Source of the DNA: Cyrtodaria siliqua
Taxonomy: Eukaryota > Mollusca > Bivalvia > Adapedonta > Hiatellidae
NCBI GenBank assembly: GCA_037043455.1
Contig: JAWPHD010001277.1
Location: 124,001-188,000 of the forward strand
Length of the DNA: 64,000 nt
Direction: 5' to 3'
This document shows positions 46,636-58,219 of the stretch, in pieces. The position numbers and the translations under genes are program-made. Positions within the stretch are counted from its first letter, which is position 1, and each line of letters begins with the position of its first letter. The notes under the pieces were generated by a model. The model searched no databases. It worked only from the letters and a program-made list of their open reading frames with translations, and was not told the origin of the DNA.

Positions 46636-47720
46636 ATGTCAGGAAGGTATGTCTCACTGTTAAGTTATGACACGTCGGTTGACTCAAACATTATCCCAGA
46701 GATAAAATCTGTTCGAAATGGCAATATATATAGTCAACACATTGGTGATCAGTACCCAGATTTGTTCAAAGGTATCAAATTACATATTCATGAAAATGTG
46801 TCTCCAGTAGCACAATCACATAGAATAATTCATTTCCACGTCAGAAATCAGGTAAAACGGGAATTAGAACGGTTAGAAAACTGGATATTATTGAACGTGT
46901 GGAAGACAAAGGTCCCACACCTTGGGTATCACCTGTTGTTGTTGCCCCGAAACACAATACAGACGAGATTAGATTGTGTGTAGATATGAGAAAAGCCAAT
47001 CAAGCAATCAAACGGGAGAGACATATTACTCCGACAATCGATGACATAATTTTTGAATTAAACGGTGCCACATTTTTTTTTGAAAATGGATTTAAACAAT
47101 GGATTTCATCAACTAGAACTAAGCGAAGAATCTAGATACATCACGACATTTTCGACACATGTTAGATTACGTAGGTACAAGCGTCTTAAATGTGGTGTCC
47201 TGTTTTAATGGGATGACAGTAGGGTAAGTGTGAGGTTTGGTGCACCCTAGAACGGGTTTAAACCCCCAGTTAAACCCCCAGTGGCCTACTTTGCCACTGA
47301 CCGTTCCAAGGCGGTAGCCCTATTGTCAACCCTTTTGTGTTTGTGATGTCGTTTGCATTAAGTATTGCTTTTGCCTTCTTGTTTGTCTGTTTGCGTGTTT
47401 GTTTCTGTGTTTTGTGGTTGACTGTCCTCCTTGAATACTACTTTCCCTGTCCGATCTTTTTATATTTCTTTTGGTGTATCTGCAGCCCCAGAAATATTCA
47501 ACAACGAAATCTGACAAGTTCTAGCGGGATTGAATGGGGTACTCAACATAACTGATGACATAATAGTTCACGGAAAAAATCAAGCTGAGCACGATGCAAA
47601 TTTACGAGCAGTTTTCCGGAGATTACATTAACACTGAAATAAATTTAAGTGTAAATTTAATGTAGCAAAATTAGAGTTTTTTTGGATACGTGTTCTCAGC
47701 AGAGGGAATGTCACCAGATC
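46636..47720 (+). pseudogene. Reverse transcriptase of element 3, interrupted
   Basis: RT motifs in order: GPTPWVSPVVVAPK, IRLCVDMRKANQAI, MDLNNGFHQLELSEE and ITTFSTHVRLRRYK up to 47198. After a 279-bp interruption come AAPEIFNNE, GVLNITDDIIVHGK (catalytic DD at about 47540) and KFKCKFNVAKLEF. Several frameshifts occur besides the insertion. The order RT then RNase H is the normal Ty3/gypsy one; integrase is missing because the element is broken at about 49855. Confidence 0.85.
47199..47472. mobile_element. SINE-like insertion in RT of element 3
   Basis: TGGTGT is present on both sides (47193-47198 and 47472-47477). Removing the insert restores the RT reading (...CGV then SAAPEIF...). The insert begins CCTGTTTTAATGGGATGAC, contains AACGGGTTTAAACCCCC and TTTGCCACTGACCGTTCC, and ends in a T-rich tail. 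The family is not named; the duplication of about 6 bp is short for a SINE. Confidence 0.7.
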
Positions 47721-48105
47721 CGAAAAAAGTGACTTCAATTAAACATGCAACTCCACCGACATGTTCATCGGAAGTAAAAAGTTTCCTTGGTATGACGTCA
47801 TTTGTAAGTAGATTTATTCCAATTTTTTCTACCTTGACTAAACCATTACGAAAACTTACTCGGGAAAAGGTTGAATGGATATGGTCATCCGTTGAACAAA
47901 ATGCATTTCAGCCATTGAAAGATGCATTAACAAGTGACGCAGTTAAGGCTTACTTCGATCCGGAAAAGAAAACAGGACTTTGGGTGGACGCAAGCCCACA
48001 TGGCCTAGGAGGAATCCTTTACCAAGAAAACAAGATCATCGCGTATGAAAGTAGAGCTGTCACCCGTTGAACAAAATGTATTTCAGTCATTGAAAGATGC
48101 ATTAA
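47690..48105 (+). pseudogene. RT connection and RNase H of element 3, with tandem duplication
   Basis: The 126-codon frame has EVKSFLGMTSFVSRFIPIFS, then the RNase H start KTGLWVDASPHGLGGILYQE with catalytic Asp. At about 48066 the sequence jumps back: GTTGAACAAAATG ... GATGCATTAA repeats 47891-47932, starting a second copy of the segment. The junction lies at the shared Val-Glu-Gln codons of TPVEQ and SVEQ. Confidence 0.8.
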
Positions 48106-49329
48106 AGACACATTTCGAGCCTATTGTATTTGGTGGGGGGAGAGAATTTCTATAGGTAACTGTAAATCGCTGTTAGAAATACATTTGCACAAGGAAATTG
48201 AGATTATTAGTTTTTTGTCAAAGGATGAGGCCCGTCTCATAAAGAGTATATAATAATGTAGTAAAAATTATAACCGTTTTGCATTGTATGTGCAGTTGTA
48301 TATATGTTAAAACAACTATGTATAGATGGATTTTCTTAAAAGACCCGTGTTAACAATTAATAGTTTTTGTATTTTTAGCACAATATACTCTATTATCAGT
48401 TACTTCTCTGCCATGTTTTAGTAAATCTCAAATGCAAGAAACTCATCGGGACTTCAAATGTTCAAAAATCGTCATCTGTCAGTGTTTTTGATCAACTGAG
48501 TGGAAGGCTCAATGTGATGTTTTGGAATCACTCTTCGTCCGTCGTCCGTCCGTTGTCTGTCCGTCGTCCGTCGTCGTCTTTTGCTTCTGACGACTTTTTC
48601 TCAGAAACCGCTTGTCGGAATTCAACCAAATCTTATATGAATTCATTAAACGGGATATATAGTTGCACCAACAGCTAAGGTCATTTGGCGACATTCCAGC
48701 TTTTTATTGGTGGAGGAAGACCCCAGGTGCAAACCCGGGCATTTTTTCGTGCATGGGCGCGCACCTGAGTAGAACCACCGACGTTCCGCAAGCAAGCTGG
48801 ATTAATGATAACAACAAGAGAATCGGTAGAACCGATGGATGCATCCCAAAAGTTACACAGAAAAAGTAATGTTTAGTGTGAGTGCTTCCTTATTCAAAAT
48901 GAATCCGTACGGAACTCTATTATGCTTCGGATAAAATATTTCAAAATAGGAGATAATTAAAACAGTAGTGAAGCTAGAGGTATGGTTCCTGTGAACTGCA
49001 CTCCGTCTCATTGTCCTACTCAATCACAGGAACTTTAATCAAGCATACTTTTTGAGTTATGCGCCGGACAAAAAGTGTAACGCACGGACGCACACACGGA
49101 CGGATGGAAAAAGCGGCGACTATATGCTCTCCCATAATAAATAATCTAGTGTTTTTAGTTACAATATATTGTATATCAAAAACTAAGGTAATAGTAAATG
49201 AAAAGAAAAAAAACTGTGATGGGGCCTCAATATAATGTCTCTGTGGTAATCAGTCAGCGAGAAGTAAGCAGTTAAAAAGCATGCTATCCATGAGTTTTCA
49301 ACGACTACATTCAGTTGGGAAATGTGTCT
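48106..49329. mobile_element. TTAA-flanked 1.22-kb transposon in the duplicated RNase H
   Basis: The ends are AGACACATTTCGAGCC and, inward from the right, AGACACATTTCCCAAC (11-bp perfect TIR). TTAA flanks both ends (48102-48105 and 49330-49333). Excising it restores the duplicated frame (KDAL then TSDSVLAYFDP). Inside are antisense CGTCCGTCGTCCGTCCG, like a pearl-type 3' end (about 48536-48580), and a dispersed repeat at 48660-48740. No transposase, so non-autonomous. Confidence 0.75.
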
Positions 49330-49850
49330 TTAACAAGTGACTCAGTTTTGGCTTACTTCGATCCGGAAAAGAATACAGAATTTTGGGTGGACGCAAGCCT
49401 CCATGGCCTAGGAGGAATCCTTTACCAAGAAAACAAGCTCATTGCGTATCTCACTCCAGTAGAACAGCGATATAGTCAAACAGAAAGAGAAGCTCTTCCT
49501 ATTGTATGGGGATGTGAGTATTTTCGCTTATACAATTTCACAAAATCATTCACCTTAATCACTGATCGATAGCCTTTGGAAGCAATATCCAATCACCCAA
49601 AAGAAAATTAGCCCCTATGACTAGAAAGATGGAGATTAAGATCAGTCGGATACGATTTCAAGGTTAAATATCGTTCAGGAGAAACACATATCGCAGATTA
49701 TATGAGCAGACACCTCTGCGTTAACCCAGACCAAGATAACATTACAGAACAATATGAACAGTTTGTAGCTAATAACGCTGTACCAAAGTCACTGACCATT
49801 CAGGATGTAATTTTAGCAAAGCACAAGACGAATTCCTGAGGCAAAAATCA
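49330..49850 (+). pseudogene. Second RNase H copy and connection region of element 3
   Basis: Translation gives FWVDASLHGLGGILYQENK, TPVEQRYSQTEREALPIVWG and FTLITDR. After a stop comes the post-RNase H tail SGETHIADYMSRHL typical of gypsy pol. It ends near 49855 where element 2 gag begins, so integrase and the 3' LTR are lost. Confidence 0.8.
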
Positions 49851-49861
49851 TGCAAGCGGTG

Positions 49862-50530
49862 CAGAGAGAATAGAATTAACTAGGCAGTTAGAACGGGATA
49901 GGTTTGAGACGGACGGTAGACTAGCTAAGGCTAAGATGGAAATGGAGGTGAATCAAGCAAAGTTACACCATAAGTTAGCTTTAGAGTTGTTAGCAGCTAA
50001 GAAAGATAGCGAGGACAGTAAAACTGTAGGCACAGATAGTTATTCTGGGAAGTTAAAAGGTCCGAAGTTACCATAATTTTATTTTGATGCTGACAAAGAT
50101 AACATGGACAACGATATGCAGAGTTACAGGAAAGGACTAAGGATAAGTGGGCAGTTCAGTTAAGTGCATTATTGAGAAGAAAGGCCTTAGACGTATTTTC
50201 TAGATTACCTAGTTTAGATTCTCTTGACTATGACAAGTTAAAGGATGCTCTGCTAAAGACATCTGAGTTAACTGAAGAAGGTTTTAGAAAGCGGTTTAGA
50301 GCTTGTTTACCTGAGAAAGACGAGTCGTTTATTCAGTTCATTAGTAGGTCTAGAAATTACTTAGATAGGTGGTTAGAGTTGGGGAAGGTGGCGCAGACTT
50401 ATCAAGGCCTCATAGATTTCTTGTTGTGGACTAGCTATTCAATGTCTGTAGTAGAGATCGGTTCTTATTTCTAAAAGAAAGGAAATTAGCAAGTGTAGAA
50501 GAAATGGCAACGCAAGCAGACCAATTTGCT
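49862..50530 (+). pseudogene. gag of Ty3/gypsy element 2 (5' truncated)
   Basis: It begins inside the coiled coil (ERDRFETDGRLAKAKM) and runs through the same capsid as element 1, with RKALDVFSRLPS, TEEGFRKRFRACLPE and FIQFISRSRNYLDRWLELG. Internal stops and a deletion near 50110 break it. There is no 5' LTR or leader; the left edge is fused to element 3. Confidence 0.85.
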
Positions 50531-50651
50531 TAGGCTAAAGGTGGAGCTCATAATGTAGTGTCGAAAGACAGAATTTTAGAGAAAGGAAAGGGACGATCAT
50601 TGTAATAAGCAGAAAGTACAGAGTGGTAATCATGAAGGCGGAGGTAGTTCG

Positions 50652-51029
50652 ATGGGTGCTAGAGGTTGCAATAGTGGTAAAAACCTAGGTAGAACTTTTA
50701 TTCGTTGTCGTCTCTGTAATGGGAATCATGCTTCACATGAGTGCAGAAGAACGGTGGAAGTCTCAGCTGTCGTAGACAATTGGAGTGACAATAGTAAAGA
50801 AGAGAACACTGTAGGAAGTCAGAACCAAGGTTTTAATAATCCATGGCGTTTCGGTAGAGGTAGAGGTGGTCAAAACCGAGGTAGAGACAGAGGTGGTAAT
50901 AGTCCGGTTATTAAAACCGAGAGTAGCAGCCGTTGTGTTAAATCGGATGGCTTAATGGCGAAGATCGGAACATGCCTCTTTCCTTCCGTATGCAAATCTT
51001 CCAACAGCAGATGGTCTAGTGAATGGTAG
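50652..51029 (+). pseudogene. Nucleocapsid-like region of element 2
   Basis: It contains one zinc-knuckle-like CRLCNGNHASHEC with C-x2-C-x3-H-x4-C spacing, one residue shorter than the usual CCHC between Cys2 and His. A Gly/Arg/Asn-rich tract (RFGRGRGGQNRGRDRGG) suited to RNA binding follows. It lies between capsid and protease as expected. Confidence 0.7.
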
Positions 51030-51032
51030 GAC

Positions 51033-51327
51033 ATAAATGTAATGAGGGATACAGGTTGTAACGGTGTAGTAGTTAAGCGTAGTTTAGGATGACCAGTTGG
51101 TAGGTAAACAGTAACCGTGTTTGTTGTTAAATAAGTCGGTAGAGTACGTGCCGATAGTGAGAATAGATGTAGATACACTTTTCTTTAAAGGGACTACAGA
51201 GGCCGACCCGATGTACGATTTAACGATAGGGAACATAGAAGGTTCAGTACTTCCGGAAGTGTCCAATTTTAGGAGTAGCATAAGTAATGCAGTACAGACT
51301 AGAGCGCAGGTTCAGAAGCAAGCGTAG
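51033..51327 (+). pseudogene. Aspartic protease of element 2
   Basis: MRDTGCNGVVVKRSL keeps the retropepsin D-T-G, with Cys in place of the usual Ala/Ser. A frameshift near 51085 leads to SVEYVPIVRIDVDTLFFKG and YDLTIGNIEGS, consistent with the rest of the protease fold. It lies directly before integrase rather than RT. Confidence 0.65.
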
Positions 51328-51559
51328 GCTTATAGAAAATTAAAGGGTCCTGCAGCCGTATGTTTATATAAGCACAAACTCAAGACGAGTCAAGACGAGT
51401 CGTTAGATCCCTGTAGAGTGAAGGCCAATGATGGTGTGGTTACGAAGTGTAAAGGGTCCGGTAGTTCTAACTTTGTACATAAGAATAGTTTATTGTACAG
51501 AGAATTTGAAGATAGTGGTGGTAGACAGTTTCACCAATTAGTGTACCTATCCAGTATAG

Positions 51560-52545
51560 AACGACAGTGTTTCAGGTAGCTCATGAGAGTCGATTATGGG
51601 AGGTCATTTAGGTGTAAAGAAAACGTCAGATAGAGCATTGACAGAGTTTTATTGGCCAGGCATTAGTGGAGATGTAACTAGGTATTGCAGGTCCTGCGAT
51701 GTATGCCAAAGGACAGTACCAAACGGTCGAGTGACCAAAGTACATTTAGGTCAGATGCCAATGATAGATACACCATTTAAACGGGTAGCCGTAGACATAG
51801 TCGGATCAATATGTCCAGTGTCAGATAAGAAAAATAGGTATATTCTAACCATGGTAGACTATGCAACTATGTATCCAGAGGCAATAGCATTGTCCTAAAT
51901 TGAAACTGAGAGAGCAGCTGAGGCATTAGTCGATAACCAGAGGATATGCTGACGGATTGTGGATCGCAGTTTACGTCAGCACTTATGGCTGAAATTAGCA
52001 GGTTATTGCCTTAACGTCAAATCACGACAAGACCTTATCACCCTATGTGTAACGGGTTGGTTAACAAATGTTAAGACGTATGTGTACAGAGAGACCCAAA
52101 GATTGGGACAAGTATCTCAATGCTTTGATGTTTGCATTTAGAGAGGTTCCACAAGAGAGTGGATTTTCTCCGTTTGAGTTATTGTACGGCACATCAGTTA
52201 GAGGTCCCAATAGGATTCTTAGAGAGATGTGGGCAGGTGCAGTAGATAATGACGAGGTTAAGACTACATATCAGTATGTGTTGGATCTTAAGAAGAAACT
52301 AGAGGAGGCTTGCTCAAAGTCAGTTAGTTAAGGCAAGTACCAAGTACAAACGGTACTATGACCATAAAGCTAGAGCTAGGAGATTTAAGATAGATGACGG
52401 GTGTTAGTGTTACTCAGGACCAACAATAACAAGCTGTTGTTACAATGGAAAGGGCCATTTTACGTAAGAGGGATAGCGAACACTATGGATTATCGAATCG
52501 AGATGAATGGAAAGTTGAATGCGAATATGTTGGAAAGACTCTATT
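51560..52545 (+). pseudogene. Integrase of element 2, placed upstream of RT
   Basis: The HHCC zinc domain reads AHES ... GGHLGVKKTSDRAL ... YCRSCDVCQR (51570-51715). The core has the first Asp in VAVDIVG (about 51795) and the second in LTDCGSQFTSALMAEISRLL (about 51950). The third catalytic residue is lost: the expected Glu after CNGLV is Asn, followed by a deletion and frameshift near 52065. The C-terminus keeps FAFREVPQESGFSPFELLYG and a GPY/F module (LQWKGPFYVREGIANTMDY, about 52440-52495), which marks it as Ty3/gypsy-type. RT follows at about 52740. Confidence 0.85.
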
Positions 52546-52739
52546 AGTAGAACCGATAATGTGCTTCAAGTGTTAACTGTAGTTAATGTTGCAGTTAGTG
52601 TGGATAGGGAGAAAGGCAGTAGTGAGGACACTATCCCTATGTATTTTCCCACTAGTGTAGGTAAGCAGACAGCAGCCGATTTAGACGGGCATGCTAAGTA
52701 TAGAGCAGTAACGAGAGATAGGTAGATTACTCTCGGAGT

Positions 52740-53640
52740 TCAATGATGTCTTGTCCGAAAACCCGGGGTTGACTGATGGAGTGCAACATGATATTGTACT
52801 CACATCAGGGGTACCAGTTAGAATTAAGGGGTATCCCATTCCATTTCACTTCCGATCAATTGTTGACGAGGAGGTGAAAGACATGTTGAAATTGGGTGCC
52901 ATCGAAACTTTTTCATCCCAGTCGTACTTATTAAGAAGAAAGATGGGTAAATTCGATTCTGCATTGATTTTAAACAGATCAATAAATGTACGATCTTTGA
53001 TGCAGAACCAATGCCTAATAGGGGGAGGTTTTCTCTAAATGTGCGGGATGTTCTTATTTCTCGAAGTTAGACCTCAGTAAATGGTATTGGCAAGTCCCAC
53101 ATTCAGACCAAGCAAAAGAGATGACCTCTTTTGAAACTTTACAGGGACTTTTTAAGTTCAAAGTCATGCATTTCGGTCTCGTTAACTCTCCTGCAACCTT
53201 CCTTAGGTTGATGCGGAAGGTCTTGAAGGATTTGTCCAACACATATAGTTTTGTAGATGACATCCTGGTGTTTACAACAACATTTGAATACCATATTAAG
53301 GCTCTGCGTAATTTGTTGGAACGGCTACGCCGGTTTAAACTGGCTGCAAAACCTAGCAAATGTCACATAGGTTACGCAGATATAGAGTGTCTGGGTCATG
53401 TTGTCGGGAGAGACCAGAAATTGAAACCCAACTTCGACAAGATTATGGCAATTCAGGAAGCACCAAGACCTGAGATAAAGAAACAAGTTAGATACTTTTT
53501 AAGGTTGTCGGGGTTTTACAGGAAATTCATCCCAAACTTTTCGACTATAGCTGCACCTTTGTCAGACTTGACAAAGAAAGGTCAACCCAATAGTATAGCT
53601 TGGGTGGAAAGACAGGAGCGAGATTTTGTTGGTTTAAAGG
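52740..53640 (+). pseudogene. Reverse transcriptase of element 2
   Basis: Starts with the RT-proximal motif NPGLTDGVQHDIVLTSGVPV then VKDMLKLGAIE. A frameshifted stretch (about 52900-53120) contains the KLDLSKWYWQVPHSDQAKEM block. The open frame from 53121 carries TSFETLQGLFKFKVMHFGLV, NSPATFLRLM, the catalytic FVDDILVF (about 53250) and FLRLSGFYRKFIPNFS. The palm and thumb are well preserved; the fingers are damaged. Confidence 0.9.
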
Positions 53641-53917
53641 GAAATTTGGTCAAAACCCCAATACTAAAATTACCTGAAATTGACAAAGAGTTTATCCTCA
53701 GAACGGATGCCTCCGATATAGGGGTTGGTGCAGTCCTACTTCAAGAGCAAGATGGGTGTAGTCTTCCCGTGGCTAACGCAAGTCTGAAACTACTACCCCG
53801 GGAACGTAACTACTCTGTTATCGAAAGGGAGTGTTTTGCAGTAGTGTGCTGGTCAGTAAATATCACCGATATGTTTTTGGTAAGGAATTTGTCTTGGAGA
53901 CTGACCATCAGCGGATG
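53640..53917 (+). pseudogene. RNase H of element 2, last pol domain
   Basis: TPILKLPEIDKEFILRTDAS DIGVGAVLLQEQDG and LLPRERNYSVIERECFAVV match the N-terminal half of gypsy RNase H. Near the ETDHQ motif the sequence folds back in a perfect 31-bp palindrome (53880-53946), which truncates the domain. The LTR begins only about 150 bp later. Confidence 0.85.
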
Positions 53918-53946
53918 ATGGTCAGTCTCCAAGACAAATTCCTTAC
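53880..53946. repeat. Perfect 31-bp inverted repeat, 5-bp spacer
   Basis: GTAAGGAATTTGTCTTGGAG ... (53880-53910) and its exact reverse complement (53916-53946) surround GCGGA. Symmetry continues weakly into the T-run and A-run outside. Its position at the end of RNase H suggests a fold-back synthesis event. Confidence 0.9.
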
Positions 53947-54315
53947 AAAAATGACATGCTAATCCATTGTTCAGTTGAGACAAATTGGCCAGTTGCCTGA
54001 TATATTCATGTTTCTTTACTGAAAAGCGAGCAATTTTATAGCGCCGGTAGAGGGAGTACGGCAGGGCTGTTCAATAATTTTATATGTGCGTTAATGCATG
54101 TAAAAGTATAGGTATTTTACAATCTATCTCTCTAAAGGGCAAAATTGTTTTGGGGTCCTTTCGTGTGCGTCCTTTGCCACGTGTCTCACGGAATGAACGT
54201 GGGAAATGATGGTTTTAGACTATAAAATGCATTGTTTTCCAGTCATGGCCGGGAAATGTTGTTAGTTCCTTTGTTGGAGCAGAAGTTGGAAGGGTGAAAT
54301 TCATAGGCAATATGT

Positions 54316-54604
54316 GCATTACGTGGTCCAGCCTTAATTTCATTAAGCGATGGGAAAGTTTATTTAAGCAGGATTTTATAACGGATATTTCGACAATAAA
54401 ACATGTTTAAAAGCATTTTGTACTGAAAAAAATATGATACCTGTTTGAATTTACATATTCAATGTTTCAATTTTACAATATGCGAATGTTTTTAGCCGAA
54501 ATTAAGGTTTTATTTCATACCCCAGCCAACCCCGTTTTCGCTTCTTGGAGAAGTGGTTGGATGGGGTATGAAAGTTAATACTCGAACCACGTAACGGGTC
54601 AGTA
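54316..54604. mobile_element. Small TIR element inserted in LTR 2
   Basis: The left end ATTACGTGGTCCAGCCTTAA and the right end, read inward, GTTACGTGGTTCGAGTATTAA are inverted repeats. An inner hairpin (CATACCCCAGCCAACCCC / GGTTGGATGGGGTATG) adds symmetry. The homologous LTR at 5338-5350 lacks it. Confidence 0.6.
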
Positions 54605-55099
54605 TTTATTATATGAAATTTTATCGTTCATTTGAATTCAGTGGGCGTCGCCGTCTTGTTTGGTGATGTTTCTACATCCGGTTAGCTTTTATGTTTCTCA
54701 AACATTAACTTGATACAACTAGCATATGATTCAGAAGTTAACTTTATTAGATATAATTATTGTAGTCGATCATTAATTGAACGATATTAATTTGATAACA
54801 TTGTATAGTAGGTGCAATTTGAGAGGACATGCATGTATATATGTATATGTGTATAACTCGGATTATTGTCTATCCGAGTGAAATCAGAGGCAAGTTCTGT
54901 GCTATTAACACAGGCCGCTACCACGTGGCAATCTGAAATCTCTTCTTTGGTCAGACACTCGTACCACCCCCCCCCCCTCCCCCACCCCCCCCCCCCCGAT
55001 ACAAATTGAGTCGCTGTCCCTACATCGACTGAGGTACACGCATGTTTTCAGCTCTGAAAACATCGTATAATTCATTTCTGTTAGCAATCAATATACAGT

Positions 55100-55467
55100 A
55101 CAGATTTACACACTTCTGGAGATACTCCAGAATTTGTCTCGGTATCAACCCGACGTGTAAACTGATACTCCTCGGAATATATACTCTGTGACACATTCGT
55201 GTCTTAGTTTGCTAATATATATATATCTAACATATTTACTCACATTTGGAGGTACTCCAAATTTTGTTTCGGTATGAACCCGACGAGTAAATTACAAAGA
55301 CTGTATTCCTCGGAAGAATATATGTTAGCAATCTTTACAACAGATACTATCTCTGTTACAGTAAAGATTTACACACATACTCCAGATTTTGTTTCGGTAT
55401 CAACCCGACGTGTAAACTGCATATTCCTCGGAATATATACTATATGACACATTCGTGTCTTAGTTTG

Positions 55468-55520
<53 letters not shown>

Positions 55521-55730
55521 TGTCTTTATAACATATTTACTCACATTTGGAGGTACTCCAAATTTTGTTTCGGTATCAACCGGACGAGTAAATTAAAAAT
55601 ACTGTATTCCTCGGAATATATGCTATCATAAGACACATTTAAGACGGTATCAACCCAGTCGTGTCTATACATTTTGCTGCTTTTTCATTAAAAGACAATA
55701 TATTCGGTATCAACCCGACATGTCTTACAG
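55100..55730. repeat. Tandem units with CGGTATCAACCCGAC
   Basis: About six occurrences of the 15-mer, near 55140, 55270, 55395, 55573, 55645 (diverged) and 55700. They alternate with GGAGGTACTCCAAATTTTG inverted-repeat boxes and TTCCTCGGAATATAT boxes, with an AT microsatellite in between. Confidence 0.75.
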
Positions 55731-58219
55731 TACTACTGTACTTTGAAATATCATTTTCAATAAAAACCGCACGTATATAAAGTATTCAATCTGTGTTATA
55801 ATCTTATTAAGACAGATTGAATAAGCTATATATATTTATTTGGTTAATCACAGTGAACCATCATAAAGTAAAACCTCATTACATTAGTAAATGAGAAAAC
55901 TTATACGTTAAATAGAAATCGTTTAGGATTCCATGTTGCAACTGAGGAGGTCAATAGACCGAAAGCGCTCTTGCAGTTCGGATTATTGTCTATCCGAGTG
56001 AAATCAGAGGCGATTTCTGTGCTATTAACACACGTGACACATATATAGTGTGTCTATAACATACGTGTTATATAGGAAAAGCGTGTATACATAATATACA
56101 CATACAAACATAAAAAACTGTTAAACTTATTGACTGGTTACTTAACACAAAAGCAATCATACATGGTTATATAATAAACATACTATACTGTCCATAATTA
56201 TACAGGGTAGTAAGTAACCGTAATCAACTGTTGTTGGTGATTTTTGAATAAAGAAAGGCGGAACAAATTCCACTTTTTACTAATAGTTCTTTCCTCTTAA
56301 TGGACATGAGTATCCGATTTCTGACTTTCTTTGACAAAATTATGATTTCAATTTGGTTCAGAAAATATTCAGATTTAATTGGTGTTTACCAGTAGAAAAA
56401 TATCGCAATTCTGTTGTTGAAATTATTCCAATTGCTGCTTGATTTCCGGAACAATTTGAAATTTCAGAGAATCTGATTTTCTTTGGAAAATCGTTCGCTT
56501 TCAAATGTCTGCAAAAAAAAATCTATTAATTATATTAGTCATGCATATTTACAAAAGGCTCATTTGGCCTGCTGCAAATGTATATAATGTATTGTAGCAT
56601 GGTCACATACAATTTTCTTTGTTCAGACACAGGTGTAAACCGTTTAATTGAAAATAAGACCTGTCAGAATAACTGTGAGAATAACAGTGGAATAACAGTT
56701 AGAATAACTGAAAAAGAGCTGAAATGGACATGCTACAAAACAAATAGAGTATGGTTTCACTACGCCCATCTCGATGTTTAAATGAACCAACTCAATGAAA
56801 CCATACTCTATCTATTACTTATTTCAATTTGTACAGATACAGTGAAAATTAACCTTGCAACTGCCAGTTTTTAAGTAACATTTTCTACATTAGGCGAACG
56901 TGTTTGTGTTCGAAATGGCCTGCCGAGTTACTTCCTGCCATTTACACAAAATGCAAAATGTTGTTGCACAGTTCACATTCAAATAGTTATCAAAATAACT
57001 TGTTTTTAGTTGAAACAAAATAACTTACTTTTGTTGAATATATTAAGAAAATTATGTAGCGAACTGGAAATACAGTACAGTTACTGAATCAATGTAATTT
57101 AGACTGTATTATGTATATTCGAATACCTGGTTGGTTTAAAATAATTATATTATTATACATGTATACAACATTTAAGCAGAGTTAACAAGGACTGTATGTT
57201 AAACAGGTCCTGCTATTAATAAAGCATATATAATGCTTTGAAAGCTTAAACATCATGCACAAATTCTAGTGGCATCTTGATTCTATAACTTTTTAATAAT
57301 AAGACTTACATTTATGGTATCTTGCATGAATAATGTAGCCCACATGTATATCCTTGTTTTATAAGTTATTGTATCACTCCTAAGTCACTTTTAAAAACAA
57401 TATTTCATAATTATTTATTATTGTTCCAAATAAATATGCCAGCTCTTTCTGTATAAACACACTCACTTGTGTTTGAATATAGGAGCACCAGTTCCATTGG
57501 CTAATAAAAGTCACATGACTAACTGTAACACAGCCAGTTCCTAAGGTCTTAATTAATTTACACACATCAGATGTGATCAGAGCAACATTATAGCATAACG
57601 GGTATCATAAATTCATTAGTATGAGTGCTGGATAGCTGTATTAATTAGCTTATCTCAAGTATTCGTGATCAATGGGTTAAAATAATATAAGTCAGTTGAT
57701 TATATAAGTTAGTACAGGGTCCTTATATATAAGACTCTGGTTAGTACTATCTGGGAGTAAGGTTTTTTAATTCTTACTACAAATAAGCACTTATAATATA
57801 TATATATATATTAATTAAAAACAATTGTAGTTCTTATTTGCATAGAGTATAGTCAGGGTTTTTATATTATAGTAAAAAAACATTTTTATAGTGTAGAATT
57901 TCTGTGTATCAAAAAGAAAAAAAATAACTACCACAAAAATTGACGGTCATAATTATATGGCCTAATATGTGCTAAGAATGACGTAAAACGCCATTCAAAG
58001 TAACTTGTTAGAGTAGGGCACATGTTGCATAACACTTTCTATTAAAGTTAAAACACTTGTCACGAATCCTAGTAAATGTCGCCATAAATTAAATGTATTT
58101 GGTGTATACGCATAAAATACATCAATTTCACAGCAAATGTTTCATTCGAAAAAATAACTTGGACATTTTTTTCTGAAAAGATGCTGAAAATGAATGATGT
58201 TAAAAAACTACTAAGTTCT

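Noticed and set aside
55920..55975. Hammerhead ribozyme (CTGAGGA-stem II-GAAA)
   Set aside because: Core-like motif and a 4-bp stem II are present, but I could not find a compatible stem III and NUH cleavage site, and the flanks pair with each other instead.
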